A DNA stretch of 33,468 bases from CBETVX01 sp965539935 (GCA_965539935.1 CBETVX010000031.1:1-33468); one strand, 5' to 3'. Positions 7,701 to 17,643 are shown, counted from the first letter of the stretch. Made by a program: numbers and translations. Notes: generated from the sequence alone by a model not told the origin.

Positions 7701-10700
7701 CTAAAATAGGGATAGTTGGTTCTCTGCTGGTAAATTTTCCAAACAGCCATGAATTTTTAATGTTTCAATAACTGTTTTTGAAATTTTTGTTCTTATCCTA
7801 ATATCTTCAACTGACAAAAATGAACCATTTTCCCTTGCTGAAGCAATGTTTATAGCAGCACTTTCCCCAACACCTTGTAAAGATCTTAGAGGCGGTAGTA
7901 TACACTGGTCTTTAATTAAAAATTTAATTGAATGAGATTCATATAAGTCTACCTTTAAGAATTTAATTCCTCTACAATAAGCCTCATATGCCACTTCTAG
8001 CACAGTTAATAAATCCTTTTCTTTCTGAGTTAAATTATTACTATTTTTATTTAGCTCATTGATTTTAGATAAAACAGCCTCCTTCCCTTTACATACTAGC
8101 TCTGCATCAAAATCAGCTACTTTAGTAGAAAAGTAAGTTGCATAAAAAGCTAATGGATAATGCACTTTAAAGTATGCTATTCTAAAGGACATCATTACAT
8201 ATGCAACCGCATGGGCCTTTGGAAACATGTATTTGATTTTTTTGCAAGATTTGATATACCAATTTGGGACATCGTTCTTTTTCATAAGTGCTTCTTGTTC
8301 TTCAGTTAGTCCCTTTCCTTTTCTAACTCTTTCCATTATAGTAAAGGCTTCTTTATTAGGTAGTCCTTTTTGTATCAAATAGTTCATTATATCATCTCTC
8401 GTAGAAATAACATACTTTAATTCAGTTATTCCTTGTCGTACAAGATCTTGAGCATTATTAAGCCATACATCGGTACCATGGGAAAGACCACTAATTCTAA
8501 CTAGTTCGGCAAAGGTTGTTGGCTTTGTATCTATTAACATCTGTCTTACGAACTTAGTTCCAAATTCAGGTATACCTAGGGAGCCTACTTCTATATTAAA
8601 ATCATCGTCCTGTAAATTTAGTGGCTCTGTTGAGGTGAATATTTTTAATGTCTCTTCATCATCTAAAGGAATATTTTGTGGATCTAAGCCTGTCAAGTCT
8701 TCTAACATTTTGATTATTGTAGGTACATCATGGCCTAATATATCAAGCTTCAGCAATCTACCACTTATTGCATGGTAGTCAAAGTGAGTAGTTATAACAT
8801 TAGATGAACTATCATTAGCAGGCCGTTGAACGGGAGTAAAATCATGTATGTCCTTATAGTTTGGTACAACCATTATCCCCCCTGGATGTTGCCCTGTGGT
8901 CCTCTTTACTCCAGTACAGTTAGCTGAAAGACGTGATAATTCTTTACTATTAATGTGAACTTCTCTTTCTTCAAAATATTTTTTAGCAAATCCAAAGGCC
9001 GTCTTTTCAGCAATGGTACCAATAGTCCCTGCCCTATATACATACCCCTTTCCAAATAGTTCTTCCGTATACTGGTGAGCTACCGATTGATATTCTCCTG
9101 CAAAATTTAAATCAATATCCGGTTCCTTATCACCCTCGAAACCAAGGAAGACTTCAAAGGGTATATCATGTCCATCTTTTTTATATGTAGTTCCGCATTT
9201 TGGACATTTTTTATCGGGAAGGTCAGCACCACTTCCTATAGATCCATCCAGTATAAACTCTGAGTTTTTGCAGTTAGGACATATATAATGGGGAGGTAAT
9301 GGATTTACCTCAGTTATATCACTCATAGTAGCTACAAAGGAAGAACCAACGGAGCCCCTAGAACCAACAAGATATCCATCTTCCAAGGATTTAGTTACAA
9401 GCTTGTGGGCAATTATATACATCACAGCATAACCGTTTTTGATTATAGAATTTAATTCTCTATCCAATCTATTTTTAACTAAATCAGGAATAGGTTTACC
9501 ATAAATATTTTCTGTTTTTTTATAACACATATTTCTAAGGTCATCATCTGCTCCCTCAATAATTGGTGGGAAGGTATCTTCTGGTATAGGGATAAGATTT
9601 TCTATTGAGTCAGCAATCATATTAGGATTTTTTATTACCACATCGTAGGCAGTTTTCTCATCTAGATAATCAAAATCCTTTAACATTTCAGATGTCGTTT
9701 TAAAATATATTGGTGGTTGGCTATCAGCATCGGAATATCCTTGTCCAGCCATTAAAATTCTTCTCATTATCTCATCATTAGGGTCTAAGAAATGAACGTC
9801 TCCTGTGGCCACCACAGTTTTATTATATTTTTCACCTAAAGTGATTATTTTTTTATTAATTGCTATTATTTCGTCATAGCTTTTTACTATACCTTTTTCT
9901 AGCATAAATCTATTATTTTCTATAGGCTGTATTTCTAAAAAATCATAAAACTTTACAATGTTTTCAATTTCAGAATCACTCTTATTGTTAAGAATTGCTC
10001 TAAAAAGTTCTCCCGCTTCACAGGCCGTTCCTAGAATCAAACCTTCTCTATGGGCGTTCAAAAGGGTCTTTGGAATTCTAGGTCTTTTATAAAAAGTATG
10101 TAAATGGGAATGGGTCACAAGTTTATATAGATTTTTTAATCCTGTATAATTTTTAACTAAAATATTTATATGATATGAATTAAGCTTAGTATAATCACTA
10201 TTTTCACTAGATAACTTGTTTATCTCATTTAATTTGTTAATACCTCTAGACTTTAATAAAGATAGCAATTTAATAAAAATATGGGCAGTTGCCTCTGCAT
10301 CATCTACAGCCCTATGATGGTTTTCTAACTTAATATCAAAATGCTTAGCTAATACATTTAATTTATGTCTTTTAAGACTTGGCAACAGTAGCCTACTTAA
10401 AGATAATGTATCTATAATTGTATTATTAAATTCATAATTAATGTTTTTACAATTTTCTTTGATAAAAGAAATATCAAAGGTGGCATTATGGGCTACAACG
10501 GGAATATCCTCTATGAAATCTAAAAAAGAAGGTAAAACTTCATTAATTGTTGGCTTATCCCTTACCATATCATCAGTAATTCCAGTGAGTTCAACAATTT
10601 TAGGTGGTATGGGTATTTCAGGATTTATTAGGGCAGAGTATCTATCAATAATTTTACCATCTTTTATTTTTACCCCACCTATTTCAGTAATTTTGTCCTT

Positions 10701-11972
10701 CCTAGAGGAAAGACCTGTAGTTTCAATATCAAATATTACAAAGCTTTGATCAAGGGATTTATTATTGGGATTGACTATAATAGGTTCACTATCATTAACA
10801 ATGTAACCTTCCATACCATAAATAACTTTTATATTATTTTTTTTAGCAGCACTTAAAGCCTCTGGATAGGCCTGTACTACCCCATGATCAGTTATAGCGA
10901 TTGCTTTATGTCCCCACTCAGCTGCCCTTTTAATAAGGGCTGACGGAGAACATATTCCATCCATTGAACTCATCTTTGTATGGGCATGAAGTTCCACCCT
11001 TTTTTCCGGTGATGAATCTTGACGAATAGGCTTGACTGATAGGTTAATATCTTTAGCCATTAAAACTAATTCTTTATCAAAGGTATCATATCTAATATAT
11101 CCTTTTATTTTATAATAATTTCCAATTTTTAAATTTTCATTTAAAGAAGGAAATTCATTTTTTTTACAAAATATTTTTACGCCAATAGATGAAGAATAAT
11201 CTGTAATAGATAAAATAAGTAGTACTTTATCGTTTTTGATTTCTCGCATGTCTTTTTGGAATAATTCACCTTCAATACATACGTTAATTTCTTCATCTTT
11301 AATATTATCAAGTTTAATAGGTGTATCCTTAATAGGTTTTCCCAAAACAATGTTACTTTTGGAAGGTGAGGGAGCATTATTTGATGACTTCTTATTATTA
11401 GGTTTGTCCCGAGAAATAATTTTATTAACTATTTTATTTAGCTCGCTGTCTACTTTTTTAATATGGTCTTGTTTATTAATGGGTAACTTAGATTCATCTA
11501 TGCAAAAATTCACATTTAATTTTATATTTAAATCCTTTCTATATATAGATTCAATCAATTTACTACATCCATTTTCCTCTAATTTTTCTAATGCCAAAGC
11601 ACTTTTTAAAATAATTTTAAGAACATTTTGGTCTGAATAAAATTCAGTATTAGAATTATTAAGCCATCCTATAATGGATGGGCTTTTTTTTCTAATCTCG
11701 TATATTACATTATTCCAATATTCAGTTATAACTTTACTTTCATTATTAATAAGATTGTTATAAATAATATTTATATTTATTTCATTAACAAAAGGAAGAT
11801 TGTGTTGTAATTTTGATTTTATAGTATCAATATCTTTTTTTGATATAATATTACTTGCCAAAAGGGATATATTTACATGTTTAGATTTGCTTAAATATTT
11901 TATGGATGAAACCTCTATATAAGAGTCCTTTGAATATAATAGATTTTCTATAGCTTGTAAAGAACTAGACAT
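7701..11972 (-). CDS. polC: DNA polymerase III alpha subunit, Gram-positive PolC type
   Basis: Main replicative polymerase with built-in 3'-5' proofreading. Its 1423 residues show the PolC order. An N-terminal region is followed by an OB-fold at about 228-310. The PHP domain starts at RVELHAHTKMSSMDG (about 325) and is interrupted by a DnaQ-type exonuclease (about 410-575, with FDIETTG at 414-420 and HHRAVDDAEAT near its end). The polymerase core follows, with a zinc-binding insertion (CPNC ... CPKC), PDIDLNFAGEYQ carrying catalytic Asp residues, and a helix-hairpin-helix segment near the C terminus. It ends in QLSLF, which resembles a beta-clamp-binding motif. The ATG at 11972 is preceded by CGGAGG. 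It lies 49 bases after ispG. Confidence 0.98.
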   Translation of the reverse strand: MSSSLQAIENLLYSKDSYIEVSSIKYLSKSKHVNISLLASNIISKKDIDTIKSKLQHNLPFVNEININIIYNNLINNESKVITEYWNNVIYEIRKKSPSIIGWLNNSNTEFYSDQNVLKIILKSALALEKLEENGCSKLIESIYRKDLNIKLNVNFCIDESKLPINKQDHIKKVDSELNKIVNKIISRDKPNNKKSSNNAPSPSKSNIVLGKPIKDTPIKLDNIKDEEINVCIEGELFQKDMREIKNDKVLLILSITDYSSSIGVKIFCKKNEFPSLNENLKIGNYYKIKGYIRYDTFDKELVLMAKDINLSVKPIRQDSSPEKRVELHAHTKMSSMDGICSPSALIKRAAEWGHKAIAITDHGVVQAYPEALSAAKKNNIKVIYGMEGYIVNDSEPIIVNPNNKSLDQSFVIFDIETTGLSSRKDKITEIGGVKIKDGKIIDRYSALINPEIPIPPKIVELTGITDDMVRDKPTINEVLPSFLDFIEDIPVVAHNATFDISFIKENCKNINYEFNNTIIDTLSLSRLLLPSLKRHKLNVLAKHFDIKLENHHRAVDDAEATAHIFIKLLSLLKSRGINKLNEINKLSSENSDYTKLNSYHINILVKNYTGLKNLYKLVTHSHLHTFYKRPRIPKTLLNAHREGLILGTACEAGELFRAILNNKSDSEIENIVKFYDFLEIQPIENNRFMLEKGIVKSYDEIIAINKKIITLGEKYNKTVVATGDVHFLDPNDEIMRRILMAGQGYSDADSQPPIYFKTTSEMLKDFDYLDEKTAYDVVIKNPNMIADSIENLIPIPEDTFPPIIEGADDDLRNMCYKKTENIYGKPIPDLVKNRLDRELNSIIKNGYAVMYIIAHKLVTKSLEDGYLVGSRGSVGSSFVATMSDITEVNPLPPHYICPNCKNSEFILDGSIGSGADLPDKKCPKCGTTYKKDGHDIPFEVFLGFEGDKEPDIDLNFAGEYQSVAHQYTEELFGKGYVYRAGTIGTIAEKTAFGFAKKYFEEREVHINSKELSRLSANCTGVKRTTGQHPGGIMVVPNYKDIHDFTPVQRPANDSSSNVITTHFDYHAISGRLLKLDILGHDVPTIIKMLEDLTGLDPQNIPLDDEETLKIFTSTEPLNLQDDDFNIEVGSLGIPEFGTKFVRQMLIDTKPTTFAELVRISGLSHGTDVWLNNAQDLVRQGITELKYVISTRDDIMNYLIQKGLPNKEAFTIMERVRKGKGLTEEQEALMKKNDVPNWYIKSCKKIKYMFPKAHAVAYVMMSFRIAYFKVHYPLAFYATYFSTKVADFDAELVCKGKEAVLSKINELNKNSNNLTQKEKDLLTVLEVAYEAYCRGIKFLKVDLYESHSIKFLIKDQCILPPLRSLQGVGESAAINIASARENGSFLSVEDIRIRTKISKTVIETLKIHGCLENLPAENQLSLF

Positions 11973-12021
11973 ATAATTACCTCCGAGTAAAAATAACAGA
12001 CTGCTAATAAATTAAAAAAAA

Positions 12022-13077
12022 TTAATCAAACTTTTCAATTTCTTCAAGCAGAGTTTTTAAGACTTTATCTTGGTCTATTTTTCTTATTATTTCCCCTTTT
12101 TTAAAGAGAAGAAAAGATTTGTTGCCACCAGCTATACCAATGTCTGCTTCACGTGCTTCGCCAGGACCATTAACAGCACACCCCATAATAGCAACAGAAA
12201 TAGGTTTTTGTATAGTAGCTAGTTTTTTTTCCAATTCGTTTGCTAAATTTATTAAATCGACTTGACATCTTCCACATGTTGGACAAGATATTATTCTTAC
12301 ATTGTACTGTCTTATATTTAATGATTGAAGAATTTCTTTACCTACTCGAACTTCTTCTAAAGGATCTCCTGTTAATGATACACGTATAGTATCTCCAATA
12401 CCATTTAATAGCATTGCTCCAATTCCTATTGAAGATTTAATACTTCCTCTCCATAGGGTACCTGCTTCAGTTATACCAATATGCAAAGGATAATCTACCT
12501 TTTGGGATAATAGATTATAAGCGTCGAAAGTTAATTTAATATCAGAGGCTTTAAGGGATATAACAATTTGATCAAAATTATATTTTTCTAATATTTTTAT
12601 ATGTTCCAAGGCACTTTCCACCATGGCTTCTGGAGTAATGCCATTATACTTTGAAAGGATTTTTTTATCTAAAGACCCCGCATTAACTCCTATTCTTATG
12701 GGAATACCATATTCTTTGGCCTTAGTAATAACTTTTTTTATTCTATCTTCATCACCTATGTTTCCAGGATTTATTCTTAATTTATCAACATTATTTTCAA
12801 TGCATTTTAAAGCTAAACGATAGTCGAAATGAATGTCGGCAACTAATGGTATATTGATACTAGACTTGATTTTTTTTATTGCTTCAGCAGCTTCCATATC
12901 GGGGATGGCTACTCTCACAATGTCACAACCTAAATGCTCTAGTTCATTGATTTGAGCTATAGTTTCTTTAATATTTCTTGTATCTGTAGTAGTCATGGAT
13001 TGTACAGATATTGGAGAATCACCACCAATGTATATATTTCCACATCTTATTTTTTTTGTTTTTTTCCTTGTAAGCAT
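12022..13077 (-). CDS. ispG: 4-hydroxy-3-methylbut-2-en-1-yl diphosphate synthase IspG
   Basis: Fe-S enzyme of the MEP isoprenoid pathway that converts MEcPP to HMBPP. The 351-residue length fits the bacterial two-domain form: a TIM barrel (with VQSMTTTDTRN near the N terminus) followed by a cluster domain. The 4Fe-4S ligands are Cys265 and Cys268 in CPTCGRC, Cys300 in MGCAVNGPGE, and Glu307. The ATG at 13077 is preceded by AGGTGA. It lies 14 bases after rseP. Together with dxr and uppS it places isoprenoid synthesis in this cluster. In B. subtilis proS occupies this place. Confidence 0.97.
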   Translation of the reverse strand: MLTRKKTKKIRCGNIYIGGDSPISVQSMTTTDTRNIKETIAQINELEHLGCDIVRVAIPDMEAAEAIKKIKSSINIPLVADIHFDYRLALKCIENNVDKLRINPGNIGDEDRIKKVITKAKEYGIPIRIGVNAGSLDKKILSKYNGITPEAMVESALEHIKILEKYNFDQIVISLKASDIKLTFDAYNLLSQKVDYPLHIGITEAGTLWRGSIKSSIGIGAMLLNGIGDTIRVSLTGDPLEEVRVGKEILQSLNIRQYNVRIISCPTCGRCQVDLINLANELEKKLATIQKPISVAIMGCAVNGPGEAREADIGIAGGNKSFLLFKKGEIIRKIDQDKVLKTLLEEIEKFD

Positions 13078-13091
13078 AGAATATCACCTGC

Positions 13092-14099
13092 CTAAAATAA
13101 GTTGAATCTCATAATATCCTTATAGACAACAAAAACCATTAATGCTAATAGAACTATGAAACCGACAAAGTGTACAAAGCCTTCTTTTTCTGGATCAATA
13201 GGGCTACCTTTTATCAATTCTATTAAGATAAATAATAATCTTCCTCCATCTAACGCTGGAAATGGTAATATGTTTAAGATAGCTAAATTCACTGAAAATA
13301 CAGCTGCCAATGAAAGAAGAGAAAAAATACTAATTTTAGCAGCTTCACCTACAAAATGAACCATACCTATTGGCCCAACTACTTCTTCAGCTGAAGCCCT
13401 TCCTTTAAAAAGATTTGAAAGAAAATCCATAATACCTCTAGAGATTAATCCTACTCTATTAATAGAGAAATTAATTGCACTACCAAAGGATTTATCAAAT
13501 TCTGGACTTATTCCTATTACTCTTTTTTGATTACTTTCATCAATGAGAGGTTCTATATTAAAAGTAATTTCTTCGTTGTTTCTTAATACAACTATTTTTA
13601 GAATATCTTTATTACTTTGACTAATAGATGCAACTATTTCTTCCCAAGTATCAATTGTTTCATCATCTATACTAATAATTTTATCTCCAGATCTAATACC
13701 TGCTATTTCTGCCGGATAATTATCAGTAACTTCATTTATAGTATTTGTTGGAATACCAATGTTAATGGCGATTATTGTAAAGAGAAAAATTGCCAGAACT
13801 ATATTCATAATCGGACCGGCCACTATAACGGATATTCTTTGAAGAGGAGACTTTTGACTAAAACTACCTTCTACATTAGAAACTTCATCTTCACCTTCCA
13901 TTTTTACATATCCGCCAATTGGTAACAGTCTTATTGAATACTTTGTTTCCTTTCCTTTAAATTGCAGAATTTGAGGGCCCATTCCCAATGCAAATTCGTG
14001 AACTTTGATTTTATTTAATTTAGCTAATGCAAAATGACCGAACTCATGAAAAAAAACTAATAATCCGAAAACGAAGATAAAACTTATTAAAGTTAGCAT
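13092..14099 (-). CDS. rseP: Site-2 intramembrane zinc metalloprotease RseP/RasP
   Basis: Cleaves transmembrane substrates such as anti-sigma factors and signal-peptide remnants within the membrane. HEFGH (residues 18-22) is the zinc-binding HExxH in the first membrane segment. A PDZ domain lies at about 120-190, with IAGIRSGDKIISID. The third zinc ligand is in PALDGGRLLF near residue 285. Four hydrophobic segments are visible (N terminus, about 95-115, about 260-280, C terminus). The ATG at 14099 follows AAGGTGG. It lies 11 bases after dxr. The substrate here is not evident. Confidence 0.95.
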   Translation of the reverse strand: MLTLISFIFVFGLLVFFHEFGHFALAKLNKIKVHEFALGMGPQILQFKGKETKYSIRLLPIGGYVKMEGEDEVSNVEGSFSQKSPLQRISVIVAGPIMNIVLAIFLFTIIAINIGIPTNTINEVTDNYPAEIAGIRSGDKIISIDDETIDTWEEIVASISQSNKDILKIVVLRNNEEITFNIEPLIDESNQKRVIGISPEFDKSFGSAINFSINRVGLISRGIMDFLSNLFKGRASAEEVVGPIGMVHFVGEAAKISIFSLLSLAAVFSVNLAILNILPFPALDGGRLLFILIELIKGSPIDPEKEGFVHFVGFIVLLALMVFVVYKDIMRFNLF

Positions 14100-14110
14100 A
14101 GGATCCCACC

Positions 14111-15256
14111 TTAGAAATAATTATTAATATATTCTCTAGTTTCTTTATCAATAGTAAGTATTTCATCTATATTTGGATTATCTATGGTTTTGTGTCTTTT
14201 CATAGCTTCTTCAATTTTTTTTGGTATATCGTAGAATTTTATTTTGTTATTTAAAAATTTATTTACCAATTCTTCGTTGGCAGCATTTAAAACTGCTGGC
14301 ATTGAGCCACCAATACGTAATGCCTCAAAGGCTAATTCCAAACAAGGAAAAGTTTTTGTATCGGGTTTTTCAAAGGTAAGTTTATTAATTTTAGCAAAGT
14401 CAATTTTTTCAATATTTGTGTTTAATCTATCAGGGTATGTAAGGGCATATTGTATAGGTAATCTCATGTCTGGCATACCAAGCTGAGCTAAAACAGATCC
14501 ATCTTTAAATTCAACCATAGAATGAATAATACTTTGGGGATGAACAATGACATCTATTTCGTCTATTTTTAAATCAAAAAGCCATTTAGCTTCAATAACT
14601 TCAAGTCCTTTATTCATTAAAGTTGATGAATCTACTGTTATTTTAGTGCCCATACTCCAATTAGGATGTCTTAAAGCTTCTTCAGGTCTAACAGAAATTA
14701 AGTCATCATATTTTTTACCTCTAAAAGGACCGCCTGATGCAGTTAAAATTATTTTGTTCAGATCTTTCCTGTTATTTTCCATAAGACATTGAAAAATTGC
14801 ACTGTGTTCACTATCAACTGGTAGAATGGATACATTATTTGCTTTAGCAGATTCCATTACTATTTTTCCAGCTGTAACTAAAGTTTCTTTGTTAGCAAGA
14901 GCTATAGTTTTTTTTGCTTTAATAGCCTCTAAAGTTGGTAATAACCCAATTGTTCCAACAACTGAAGTAACTACAATGTCTACTTCTTCAAGAGTTGATA
15001 TTTCTATTAAACCTTCTATTCCAGACAATACTTTTGTTTTCATACCATGAAGTCTAGATTTTAGTATTTTAGATTTATTATAGTCATAAACAACTACATA
15101 ATTAGGATTAAATTCTGATATTTGTCTTTCTAGTAGGTTAATATTTTGATTACCACTTATCGCTATTAAATTGAATTCAGATTTATTATTTCTTATTATA
15201 TCCAAAGTTTGTGTTCCTATTGAACCAGTTGAACCAAGGATAGAGATGTTCTTCAT
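14111..15256 (-). CDS. dxr: 1-deoxy-D-xylulose 5-phosphate reductoisomerase
   Basis: First committed enzyme of the MEP pathway, converting DXP to MEP with NADPH. It has 381 residues. The N-terminal nucleotide-binding motif GSTGSIGTQTLDII starts at residue 8. ALANKETLV, VDSEHSAIFQCL and TASGGPFRG are the standard catalytic and metal-binding segments, and NKGLEVIEAKWLFD follows. The ATG at 15256 follows GGAAGGATG. It is 48 bases downstream of cdsA, and this gap contains no clear promoter. Usual firmicute order: uppS-cdsA-dxr-rseP. Confidence 0.97.
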   Translation of the reverse strand: MKNISILGSTGSIGTQTLDIIRNNKSEFNLIAISGNQNINLLERQISEFNPNYVVVYDYNKSKILKSRLHGMKTKVLSGIEGLIEISTLEEVDIVVTSVVGTIGLLPTLEAIKAKKTIALANKETLVTAGKIVMESAKANNVSILPVDSEHSAIFQCLMENNRKDLNKIILTASGGPFRGKKYDDLISVRPEEALRHPNWSMGTKITVDSSTLMNKGLEVIEAKWLFDLKIDEIDVIVHPQSIIHSMVEFKDGSVLAQLGMPDMRLPIQYALTYPDRLNTNIEKIDFAKINKLTFEKPDTKTFPCLELAFEALRIGGSMPAVLNAANEELVNKFLNNKIKFYDIPKKIEEAMKRHKTIDNPNIDEILTIDKETREYINNYF

Positions 15257-15304
15257 AATTTCATCCTTCCATATATAGGGATTATTTTATTATATCCATA
15301 TAGT

Positions 15305-16081
15305 TTAGAAAAAGAAAATAAAATAGTAATAAACAATGGGCGATGTTATTATTATACTGTCAAATCTATCAAGTATACCACCGTGACCTGGAATAATATT
15401 TCCATAATCTTTAATACCAACATATCTCTTGATTTTAGATGCAATTAGATCTCCAAGCTGAGATAAAATACTTCCTAAAAAACCAAGAAAGATAGAATGT
15501 TTTAGTAATGAAGGACTAAAAATTGATGAAAAAATAATAGAAATTAATATACTACCCATTATTCCTCCAATTCCACCTTCAATAGTTTTTTTAGGACTAA
15601 CTTCTGGAAATAGTTTTTTGGAACCAAAAAAATAGCCAGAAAAATATGCAAAGGTATCTGTTGACCAAGCTATAATAAATATATACCATATAATAAAGTT
15701 ATTTTCAAAATTAGATATTAATACTATATGGAATAGAAAAAAAGATATATATATAAACCCTAATAGAGTAATTGATATTTCGATAATAGTTTTTTTAGAG
15801 TTAAATAGTGAGATCAATAATAAAACTACTGTTACTATAAAAAAAATAAATGAAATAATTTTTAGCCCCAAAATGTAATGTAATACAAATAAAAGTATTG
15901 TAGCCAAATATCCTACAGAATTAATTGGAAAAATATCTATTTTTTTAAATGCAGAATAAAACTCTGATAATCCTATTACTGATACAATAAGTACAGATAT
16001 ATTTAATAATAATCCATTATGCATAACTATAAATATGAGTATAGGTATTCCAATAAAACCGGATATTATTCTTTTTATCAT
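15305..16081 (-). CDS. cdsA: Phosphatidate cytidylyltransferase (CDP-diglyceride synthase)
   Basis: Integral membrane enzyme making CDP-diacylglycerol from phosphatidate and CTP, the precursor of all phospholipids. It has 258 residues that are almost wholly hydrophobic, with about seven or eight membrane segments. The C-terminal CTP_transf_1 signature is clear: SKIKRYVGIKDYGNIIPGHG, then GILDRFDS with the catalytic Asp. SPKKTIEGGIGG lies upstream of it. The ATG at 16081 is 17 bases after the uppS stop. Confidence 0.96.
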   Translation of the reverse strand: MIKRIISGFIGIPILIFIVMHNGLLLNISVLIVSVIGLSEFYSAFKKIDIFPINSVGYLATILLFVLHYILGLKIISFIFFIVTVVLLLISLFNSKKTIIEISITLLGFIYISFFLFHIVLISNFENNFIIWYIFIIAWSTDTFAYFSGYFFGSKKLFPEVSPKKTIEGGIGGIMGSILISIIFSSIFSPSLLKHSIFLGFLGSILSQLGDLIASKIKRYVGIKDYGNIIPGHGGILDRFDSIIITSPIVYYYFIFFF

Positions 16082-16098
16082 TATTTCACCATCCTAAG

Positions 16099-16830
16099 TT
16101 ATAAACCACCGAATCTTCTGATTCTATTTTGGTAATCTTTAATTGCTTTTAATAAATAATCACTATTAAAATCCGGCCAATGAATATCAGTGAACCAAAA
16201 TTCACTATAAGCCACTTGCCAAAGCAAAAAATTACTAAGTCTTAATTCTCCACTAGTTCTTATTACTAAATCTGGATCAGGAATATCTTTAGTATCTAAG
16301 TAATCTGAAAATAGTTTTTCATCAATATTATCAACTTCAATATTACCATTTATTATATCTTTACATATGGTTTTCACAGCTTTAATTATTTCTGGCCTTC
16401 CACCATAATTTAATGCAATATTAACGGTAAGACCAGTATTTTTTGATGTAAGTTTTATTGCTTCTTTAATTTTTAGTATGGCATTTTTAGGTAATTTATA
16501 TATATTGCCTATTACATTTATTTTAACATTGTTTTTATGAAGTTCCATTACTTCTTTATTTAAGAAAAAGACTAAAAGCTCCATTAAAGCATTAATTTCT
16601 TTTTGAGGACGTTTCCAATTTTCTGTAGAAAAGGCATACAATGTAAGGTGTTTTATTCCCAGTTCTGAAGAAGTACTAATAATATCTCTAAGGGCTTCAA
16701 CTCCAGCTTTATGACCAGCTGTTCTAGGGAGGTTTCTCTTTTTTGCCCATCTACCATTTCCATCCATGATGATTGCAATATGGTTTGGAATGCATTCTGA
16801 ATTAATATCATTATTAAGCCTGTTAATCAT
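16099..16830 (-). CDS. uppS: Undecaprenyl diphosphate synthase (cis-prenyltransferase)
   Basis: Condenses isopentenyl diphosphate units onto farnesyl diphosphate to make the C55 lipid carrier for peptidoglycan. IAIIMDGNGRWAKKRNLPR with catalytic Asp23, GHKAGVE, TLYAFSTENWKRP and the C-terminal RTSGELRLSNFLLWQ are the full set of family motifs. An upstream TTG at 16845 overlaps the SD itself (TTGGAGG), so the ATG at 16830, preceded by GGAGGTAATATTT, is the start; this gives 243 residues. Confidence 0.97.
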   Translation of the reverse strand: MINRLNNDINSECIPNHIAIIMDGNGRWAKKRNLPRTAGHKAGVEALRDIISTSSELGIKHLTLYAFSTENWKRPQKEINALMELLVFFLNKEVMELHKNNVKINVIGNIYKLPKNAILKIKEAIKLTSKNTGLTVNIALNYGGRPEIIKAVKTICKDIINGNIEVDNIDEKLFSDYLDTKDIPDPDLVIRTSGELRLSNFLLWQVAYSEFWFTDIHWPDFNSDYLLKAIKDYQNRIRRFGGL

Positions 16831-16864
16831 AAATATTACCTCCAAAGTTAACTAAAACATTTAA

Positions 16865-16882
16865 CCCTCCGATTTGGGAGGG
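16865..16882 (-). terminator. Short GC hairpin between the small ORF and uppS
   Basis: On the minus strand, directly after the stop codon of the 65-codon ORF, CCCTCC and GGAGGG form a 6-bp GC-rich stem around the loop CAAATC. It is followed by TTAAATGTTTT, a poor T tract. Only about 35 bases separate it from the uppS start, leaving little room for a promoter. It is more likely a weak terminator, RNA-end stabiliser or attenuator than a full stop. Confidence 0.45.
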
Positions 16883-17080
16883 CTAAAAATAAGAAATAAT
16901 TATTTCTATAGTATTATCAAAAATTCTCTGTCTTACTACTCTACATTGCGAAGTTTGCATTGATTTTTTGTTAAATGGAGACATAGTCTTAATTATTCTA
17001 ATATTATATAAATTAATAAATGGTTTGATTGTATCAAAGGCTTTATTAATTTCTAGTCCTATTATATTAGGTAGGTGCAA
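16883..17080 (-). CDS. Small conserved-looking protein of unknown function (PASTA-like)
   Basis: A 65-codon ORF between frr and uppS. It starts at a TTG (17080) placed 8 bases after a GGAGG that lies inside the end of frr, so translation is well supported despite the rare start. The protein has no signal peptide or membrane segment. LPNIIGLEINKAFDTIKPF resembles the start of a single PASTA module (P-x-hydrophobic-x-G, then an Ala in a helix). It ends with a basic strand-like region, CRVVRQRIFDNTIEIIISYF. The resemblance is by eye only. It may be a stand-alone PASTA-like domain or an unrelated small fold. I do not know its function. Confidence 0.7.
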   Translation of the reverse strand: MHLPNIIGLEINKAFDTIKPFINLYNIRIIKTMSPFNKKSMQTSQCRVVRQRIFDNTIEIIISYF

Positions 17081-17083
17081 CTA

Positions 17084-17641
17084 TTAAACCTCCATTATTT
17101 CTTTTTCTTTTTTTGAAATTAATTCGTCAATAACATTTGTATATTTATTAGTTAATTCTTGAATATCATCTTCACATCTCTTAAGGTCATCTTCTGTTAA
17201 TTCATTATTTTTATGTAACTTTTTAAGTTTGTCATTTGCTTCTCTTCTTTCATTCCTAATAGCTACTTTAGCATCTTCACCAGTTTTTTTAACGATTTTT
17301 AATAAAGATTTTCTTCTTTCCTCAGTTAACATTGGTATAGCCAATCTAATTAGTTTACCATCATTTGATGGGTTTAAACCTAAATCAGATTGCATAATTG
17401 CTTTTTCAATATTTTGTATAGCACTTGCATCGTATGGTTGTATTACTAATAATCTAGCCTCTGGTGCGCTTATACTAGCAATTTGCTTTAGGGGCGTTTC
17501 AGTTCCATAATAATCTATTGTAATTCTATCTAATAGTGCTGGATTTGCCCTTCCTGCTCTTATGCTATGCAATTCTTCTTTTAATACATTTATGGTTTTA
17601 TTCATTTTTTCTTCACAATTTTTATAAACTTCTAATTGCAT
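17084..17641 (-). CDS. frr: Ribosome recycling factor
   Basis: Splits the post-termination ribosome together with EF-G. The 185-residue length is exact for the family. LHSIRAGRANPALLDRITIDYYG and the later IRLAIPMLTEERRKSL and AIRNERREANDKLKK are its standard motifs. The protein is mostly a three-helix bundle with an inserted beta domain at about residues 31-105. The ATG at 17641 is 2 bases after the pyrH stop and has AAAGGAGG upstream. The end of the gene holds the SD of the following small ORF. Confidence 0.97.
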   Translation of the reverse strand: MQLEVYKNCEEKMNKTINVLKEELHSIRAGRANPALLDRITIDYYGTETPLKQIASISAPEARLLVIQPYDASAIQNIEKAIMQSDLGLNPSNDGKLIRLAIPMLTEERRKSLLKIVKKTGEDAKVAIRNERREANDKLKKLHKNNELTEDDLKRCEDDIQELTNKYTNVIDELISKKEKEIMEV

Positions 17642-17643
17642 AG

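Noticed and set aside
15280..15304. TATAAT before dxr as a promoter
   Set aside because: No acceptable -35 box lies at the right distance, and the spacing to cdsA is what is expected inside an operon in AT-rich DNA.
16843..16845. TTG start for uppS at 16845
   Set aside because: The TTG is part of the SD itself (TTGGAGG). The ATG at 16830 has the correct spacing. Similar over-extended starts were rejected for rimP, ylxQ, fapA, flhG and the two small genes before rpsB.
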